Assembly: GCF_030547245.1 (NCBI RefSeq) | Contig: NZ_JAUOQT010000003.1 | Span: 62,001-126,000 of the forward strand | From: Oceanihabitans sp. 2_MG-2023 | GTDB lineage: Bacteria > Bacteroidota > Bacteroidia > Flavobacteriales > Flavobacteriaceae | DNA length: 64,000 nt | Direction: 5' to 3' | Program-made: the position numbers and the translations under genes | Shown: piece after piece, positions 61,512-64,000 of the stretch | Numbering within the stretch: the stretch's first letter is position 1 | Layout: each line of letters begins with the position of its first letter | The notes under the pieces: model-generated | Seen by the model: the letters and a program-made list of their open reading frames with translations, nothing else | What the model was told of the DNA's origin: nothing | The model's database searches: none

Positions 61512-61898
61512 ATGAAAAACGTACTTTTAACGTACTGTTTGTGCCTTTTTTCCATCCTTTCATTCTCTAAAAACAAACCAGCTTCGGGTCTGTTATTTGA
61601 TTATGATGTTTACGAAAAAACACCTACTAAAGCAAAAAACGTCGCATTTCAAGATGCGGATGCAAAACAACCTTCTACTTCTTTAAAAGAATTTGTACCA
61701 GAAATAAATAATAAAAGTGATTACGATGCATTTTTGGGTGGGTTTTCTACCAAAGAATTCCCATTAAAACACAATACTACACGAGCAAATATTTTTGTAG
61801 ATCCAAATAAAGCATTGATATCCTTTATTAATCTAGATAGTCAAAATATGATATCTATAGCTACTAAATTAGAAACGTCCCTTGAAAAAATTCAATAA
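61512..61898 (+). CDS. Secreted protein of unknown function
   Basis: A 128-residue protein with a signal peptide (about 1-18, LFSILSFSK). I recognise no family; it is polar, with one strand-rich segment near the C-terminus. It precedes and overlaps the start of a zinc metalloprotease gene by 17 bases, so it may be an accessory or inhibitor of the protease; this is inference from position only. The 214 bases upstream, after the HxlR gene, contain no other gene. Confidence 0.6.
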   Translation: MKNVLLTYCLCLFSILSFSKNKPASGLLFDYDVYEKTPTKAKNVAFQDADAKQPSTSLKEFVPEINNKSDYDAFLGGFSTKEFPLKHNTTRANIFVDPNKALISFINLDSQNMISIATKLETSLEKIQ

Positions 61899-63354
61899 AC
61901 ATATATCTCATCTAATTCTTGCTTTTTTGGTTTGTACCTTTTCTTCTGCACAAGAACTAAAAATGTGTGGCTATTTAGGATATCAAACCATAGACGAAGT
62001 AAACTCTGCCTGCGATTTACAAGGTGCAAATGCTTCTAGTTCTAGCACAGAAGCTGCCACTATGGTCGTCGACAATATTTTAGATAAAGTAGGCCTTTTT
62101 AGAAACTTTTTAATAGAAGAGTGCGAGGATATAAACAACGCTCTTGCGGTTACTATGCCGCTAGAAGGTGGTGATATAGAACGCTATATTTTATACGATC
62201 AAGATTTTTTCAGTAAAGTATCTGCATCTACTGGTACAGATTGGGGAAACACAAGCATTTTAGCTCACGAAGTTGGGCATCATTTAAATGGACACACCTT
62301 AAAAAGTGGTGGCAGTAATCATAAAATAGAATTACAGGCCGATGAGTTTTCGGGTTTTGTTTTAGCAAGAATGAAATGCTCATTAAAGGACGCACAAAGT
62401 GCAATTAGTAATTTATTACCCGATGAAGCTTCATCTACACATCCTGCAAAAAAAGACAGATTAAATGCAATAGAAAAAGGCTGGAATCGAGGTAACGGAA
62501 AAGTAATTCCAATTAAAAAAATTGAAGATGTAAAAAAGGAAATTGAAGAAATTATTGTTGAAGAGAAAAAAGAAGAAAATAATAATGATGAAAATGAAGT
62601 AGAAAAAATCATTGCTAACACCGAAGAAGAACTTATTCAAGCTATTCTTGGTCGTTATATTGAAGCTATTGGAGGTCAAGAAAAAGTATCTCAAATAAAA
62701 ACCTTTTATCAAGAACGCAAAATTATTTCTAATATAAAGATAAATGGTGAAGAAATGAAATCTGAATTAACGAGCAAACTACACTTTTTAAAACCTTCAC
62801 GATTGTACCAAAAAATGACAACTAAAACAAAAGAAAATGAATCCGAATTGGAGAGTTTAATTGTTGATGGCAAAACTTATATTAAAATGAATTTAAATAA
62901 AGATTGGGTTTTTCAAAAGGATATCCAATCTACTTTTGTGAAAAATAGTACCAGTTATGTCATAGAATATTCGCAACTAATAAATAATGCAAAAGCTACG
63001 TATCTTGGAATAAAAACAATTAACAATATTAAATGTCATGCCGTAGAATTCGATAAAATAGAATTAGCAACAAACATGGAAATGATATCCACCAAATATT
63101 TTAATTTAGAAAGCGGATTATTGTATTATGAAGATCAAATAATTATAATGAAAACTACTTCAACTGAAACAGTTTCTAAAATAACCTATACTGATTATAA
63201 AGAAGTAGACGGTATTCTTTTTTCGTTTAGACAAGAACAAGAAATGGAAATAAAAACGCAAAACCAAAACATGAAATCCAACGCTACTACCCTATTTAGT
63301 GATATACAAATTAACCCAACAATGGATACTTCAAAATTTGAAATAGATGATTAA
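61882..63354 (+). CDS. Secreted zinc metalloprotease (M48-like) with C-terminal LolA-like domain
   Basis: A 490-residue protein starting at a TTG inside the upstream gene; the resulting N-terminus is a signal peptide (ending FSSAQ, residue 24), which supports this start. The metalloprotease domain (about 30-200) has H129-E130-x-x-H133 in LAHEVGHHLNGH and the third ligand Glu150 in IELQADEFSGF, as in gluzincins. A charged low-complexity linker (about 205-250) leads to a domain of ~240 residues (YIEAIGGQEKVSQIKTFYQE onward) resembling LolA/outer-membrane lipoprotein-sorting folds. The location is periplasm or outside. It overlaps the next, paralogous protease gene by 8 bases. Confidence 0.85.
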   Translation: MKKFNKHISHLILAFLVCTFSSAQELKMCGYLGYQTIDEVNSACDLQGANASSSSTEAATMVVDNILDKVGLFRNFLIEECEDINNALAVTMPLEGGDIERYILYDQDFFSKVSASTGTDWGNTSILAHEVGHHLNGHTLKSGGSNHKIELQADEFSGFVLARMKCSLKDAQSAISNLLPDEASSTHPAKKDRLNAIEKGWNRGNGKVIPIKKIEDVKKEIEEIIVEEKKEENNNDENEVEKIIANTEEELIQAILGRYIEAIGGQEKVSQIKTFYQERKIISNIKINGEEMKSELTSKLHFLKPSRLYQKMTTKTKENESELESLIVDGKTYIKMNLNKDWVFQKDIQSTFVKNSTSYVIEYSQLINNAKATYLGIKTINNIKCHAVEFDKIELATNMEMISTKYFNLESGLLYYEDQIIIMKTTSTETVSKITYTDYKEVDGILFSFRQEQEMEIKTQNQNMKSNATTLFSDIQINPTMDTSKFEIDD

Positions 63355-64000
63355 AAAATTAACACTAATAGGCTTATTTTTTACTAACATTGCGTTTTCA
63401 CAAAACTACCAAACCACAGAAGAAATAGACAATGCTTGTGCACAATTAGGATTTATGGCAGATGAAGAAGCTGAAATTGCTGTCGATAGAATTTTAGAGC
63501 AAATTGGTTTGTTTAGAAACTTCGTTCTACAACAATGTCCTGATATAAATAATGCAGTAGCAAAAAACATTAAAACATCAACGGGTGATGTTATGCGCTA
63601 CATTTTATATGATAATGATTTTTTTAACCGTATCAATGACAAAGCAGCTAACGATTGGGCAGCAATAAGTATTTTAGCACATGAAATTGGACATCACTTA
63701 AACGGACATTCACTTAACAATAAAGGTAGTAACCATAAATACGAGTTAGAAGCAGATTATTTTAGCGGTTTATCTCTTGCCAAAATGGGAGCTACTTTAG
63801 AACAGGCTCAAAGTGCAATTAACACTTTAAAATACGAAAAAGCTACACGAACACATCCTGCTAAAAAAGACCGATTATTACAAATAGAAAAAGGTTGGAG
63901 CTTTGCAAATGATATTGAAAATCAAGAGGAAGAAGAAGAAGTGGTTTCTAAAAATATAATTGAAGATTTCCCTGTATATCCAGGATGTTCAGGAACCAAT
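63347..64000 (+). CDS. Secreted zinc metalloprotease paralogue, partial, with start of a TonB-like C-terminal domain
   Basis: The first 218 codons of a gene cut by the window end. A signal peptide ends about residue 19 (IAFSQ). The protease domain has H112-E113-x-x-H116 in LAHEIGHHLNGH and Glu133 in YELEADYFSG, the same spacing as in the gene before it. Both domains are clearly homologous, so the two genes are a tandem duplication. After an acidic linker the fragment ends EDFPVYPGCSGTN. That pattern is the usual beginning of a TonB-like C-terminal domain in Bacteroidota, in contrast to the LolA-like domain of its neighbour. Confidence 0.82.
   Translation, partial: MIKKLTLIGLFFTNIAFSQNYQTTEEIDNACAQLGFMADEEAEIAVDRILEQIGLFRNFVLQQCPDINNAVAKNIKTSTGDVMRYILYDNDFFNRINDKAANDWAAISILAHEIGHHLNGHSLNNKGSNHKYELEADYFSGLSLAKMGATLEQAQSAINTLKYEKATRTHPAKKDRLLQIEKGWSFANDIENQEEEEEVVSKNIIEDFPVYPGCSGTN

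Noticed and set aside
1-64000. CRISPR arrays, tRNA or rRNA genes, insertion sequences, prophage
   Set aside because: I looked for regular repeat-spacer patterns, conserved RNA gene motifs, transposases and integrases and found none. A computed search would be needed to exclude weak or partial cases.

Overview
The window is a chromosomal segment of a low-GC Bacteroidota bacterium, almost certainly a member of the Flavobacteriaceae and probably marine. The evidence is the strongly AT-rich coding sequence, promoters of the Bacteroidota type (TTG, about 20 bases, TAnnTTTG), weak or absent Shine-Dalgarno sequences, signal peptides ending in S-Q or A-Q, and typical gene sets such as a MoxR/DUF58 cluster and mannitol 2-dehydrogenase with fructokinase. 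The genus cannot be fixed from the sequence alone. No tRNA, rRNA, IS element, prophage or CRISPR array was seen.

Layout. 1-5.2 kb: start of an efflux operon (TolC, then a periplasmic adaptor cut by the window edge), a Tat-exported TIM-barrel protein, a GAF histidine kinase and an RDD membrane protein. 5.2-10.5 kb: MoxR cluster (SpoIIM-like, DUF4129-like, DUF4350-like lipoprotein, MoxR ATPase, DUF58). 10.5-17.2 kb: thioredoxin-like protein, ThiE-like protein, cold-shock protein, DUF2130, EamA transporter, patatin with membrane helices, an unknown membrane protein. 17.3-20.6 kb: TetR-controlled redox operon (nitroreductase, Fe-alcohol dehydrogenase, DJ-1/PfpI lipoprotein). 20.9-30.3 kb: two convergent gene sets of the transglutaminase / circularly permuted ATP-grasp / alpha-E system, once fused and once split. 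30.6-38.6 kb: polyol uptake and catabolism (outer-membrane protein, Rbs-type ABC importer, mannitol-2-dehydrogenase-type enzyme, PfkB kinase) with a divergent NUDIX-fold regulator. 38.6-44 kb: two DEAD-box helicases, an Mpo1-like protein, a TetR regulator, a decayed chimeric gene relic and an NmrA-type reductase. 44-49.2 kb: a tight operon with egtB and egtD for ergothioneine, plus a Rieske-glutamate synthase fusion, a DUF5996-like protein and an Asp/Glu racemase homologue. 49.3-56.5 kb: small stress and membrane genes, KefF/KefC, MarC, CsbD, SDR. 56.6-61.3 kb: a 2OG-Fe(II) oxygenase, a truncated dehydrogenase, an AraC regulator, and an HxlR-controlled nitroreductase/cupin pair. 61.5-64 kb: a secreted unknown protein and two tandem zinc metalloprotease paralogues, the second running off the window.

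Much of the region concerns redox, electrophile and thiol stress: two nitroreductase operons, KefFC, ergothioneine synthesis, NmrA and SDR reductases. The most interesting observations are the extended ergothioneine operon, the doubled ATP-grasp/alpha-E system, a relic fusing remnants of the two genes found intact at 10.5-11.6 kb, a repeated 41-bp AraC-type promoter element that marks a gene truncation, and the twin HxlR palindromes on two divergent promoters.
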